The notes beneath the pieces were generated by a model. It searched no databases. It was not told where the DNA came from and worked only from the letters and a program-made list of their open reading frames with translations. A stretch of 64,000 bases of DNA from Bolinopsis microptera (lineage: Eukaryota > Ctenophora > Tentaculata > Lobata > Bolinopsidae): assembly GCF_026151205.1 (NCBI RefSeq), contig NC_087082.1, positions 17,391,401 through 17,455,400 of the forward strand, read 5' to 3'. The stretch's first letter is position 1. Each line of letters starts with the position of its first letter. The position numbers and the translations under genes were made by a program. Of the stretch, positions 63,012 to 64,000 are shown one piece after another.

Positions 63012-63503
63012 GGGGGGCATGACACGTCTCCAACGTCTCCAATGTCTCTTGTCTTTTTTGAAAAGATAGGGTGCGGAGACGTGTCCTGGAGACATTGGAG
63101 ACACAGCTTTTGGAGACATTGGGGACACAGCTTTTGGAGATATTGGGGACATAAAATGGATATTAGGGGCATTGGAGACATTGGAGACACAGCTTTTGGA
63201 GACATTGGGGACATAAAATGGATAGTAGGGGCACTGAACTAGGGATACGTTGATTACTGGAGACACAAACTTCAAAATATCCCCAGTGCCCCTACTATCC
63301 ATTTTATGTTCCCAATGTTCCCAATCTCTCCAAAAGCTGTGTCTCCAATGTCTCCAATGCCCCTAATATCCATTTTATGTCCCTAATGTCTCCAAAAGAT
63401 GTGCCTCCAATGTCCCCAATGTCTCCAAAAGCTGTGTCTCCAATGTCTTTGTCTTTTTCGAAAAGATAAGGTGCGGGAGACATTGGAGACGTGTCATCCC
63501 CCC
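63012..63503. mobile_element. Palindromic element with ggagacattgg repeats, TTATA duplication
   Basis: Flanked by TTATA (63007-63011 and 63504-63508). The ends ggggggcatgacacgtctcc and ggagacgtgtcatcccccc are inverted repeats. The arms are filled with an irregular minisatellite (ggagacattgg, gacacagctttt, acataaaatggata). It begins 60 bp past the stop codon of the Ig gene, so it may lie in the 3' UTR. No coding potential. Confidence 0.8.
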
Positions 63504-63508
63504 TTATA

Positions 63509-64000
63509 TGTCATAGTTGTATTATTGTTTTGGTGTTGGAGCCAATTGAATTCTTGAGTTAGTTTCTAATTCTATCGTAAAACTCTCAAAACGATACTGG
63601 GCGGCGCTCAGCCTGCCATTCGCCATAGTTGGTTGTTTATGAACATAAAATCCGGAGTGCTGGGGTAATCGAAACAATCCAACATGTTAGTACAATTTTT
63701 TGAAAGTTAGTTTATCCTGTTATGTTGGCAAATTATTTCTTTAATTTCAATTTGTGATTGGTCACAGACAGAACCAAGGACTGTACATTCTGGTTTAATT
63801 TTAACGGGTGATTCTCGTAAAATATATTTTTCAAAGACGGTCGAAAAGTCCAACTCGGCGCTAGTCTCAGTAGGTTGTGAACCTACAATTGGTTGTCACC
63901 GGTAAACTGCTAGAGCCATGTTTTCTATTTTATTTTTTGTTTTGTGGGGGGGGGGGGGGGTCAACTTCATTTTAACTCATCCCAATTTTGCCTTTTTTGG
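63509..64000. other. Right edge, no gene recognised
   Basis: Apart from the inverted-repeat member at 63795-63900 there is a G run at 63943-63960, followed by tcaacttcattttaactcat. This vaguely resembles the G-run ends of the TTAA elements, but a TTAA is not adjacent. Confidence 0.4.
63795..63900 (-). repeat. Right member of the inverted repeat
   Basis: Contains aacgggtgattctcgt, agtccaactcggcg and taggttgtgaacctac, the diverged complement of 62590-62690. Either ends of one 1.3-kb element or two independent copies of a MITE. Confidence 0.65.

Overview
The window is animal (metazoan) nuclear DNA. It is AT-rich, has spliced GT-AG exons, carries several LINE retrotransposons and many palindromic DNA elements, and shows no bacterial-type operons. 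The species cannot be named from sequence alone; a marine invertebrate is my guess.

Region 1-21.0 kb contains no intact host gene that I can see. It starts with a broken minus-strand THAP-domain gene (about 88-1197). From 2.2 to 8.7 kb the sequence is odd: one segment recurs as homopolymer-inflated degenerate copies, and G/C runs are abundant. A C-rich tract of about 0.7 kb follows (8726-9420). Next come large foldback structures: a 2.08-kb element flanked by TTATA (10103-12186), then a 7.4-kb palindrome (12313-19750). The left arm of the palindrome was interrupted by a 2.64-kb TTAA-flanked element (12657-15296); the right arm preserves the empty site.

Region 21.0-63.0 kb holds one very large plus-strand gene that I assembled exon by exon (ATG 21045, TGA 62951). 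It encodes a signal peptide, a discoidin/F-type-lectin-like domain, 39 nearly identical single-exon immunoglobulin (Ig) domains in a 472-bp tandem array, and 17 further exons coding for diverged, mostly two-exon Ig-like domains. All 58 exons are phase-compatible and the sum is 14,214 nt (4,737 codons plus stop). No transmembrane segment is seen, so a secreted product is inferred. Each array exon is 291 nt and phase 1-1, so any number or subset can be spliced together in frame. Higher-order duplications (dimers, a trimer pair) show recent unequal exchange.

The array is split into three blocks by LINEs, all antisense to the gene: a 5'-truncated CR1/L2-like LINE with an SGNH-hydrolase ORF1 (27417-32223), and a second LINE (39725-49282) whose ORF1 fuses PHD finger, AlkB-type dioxygenase and SGNH hydrolase. 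An RTE-like LINE (39741-43003) later inserted into the 3' end of that second element with a 19-bp target duplication. All three copies are broken. TTAA-flanked palindromic elements sit just after the last array exon (54895-56259) and in a 3' intron (61557-62393), and the latter was hit by a 93-bp hairpin-rich insertion. A TTATA-flanked palindrome lies just past the stop codon (63012-63503).
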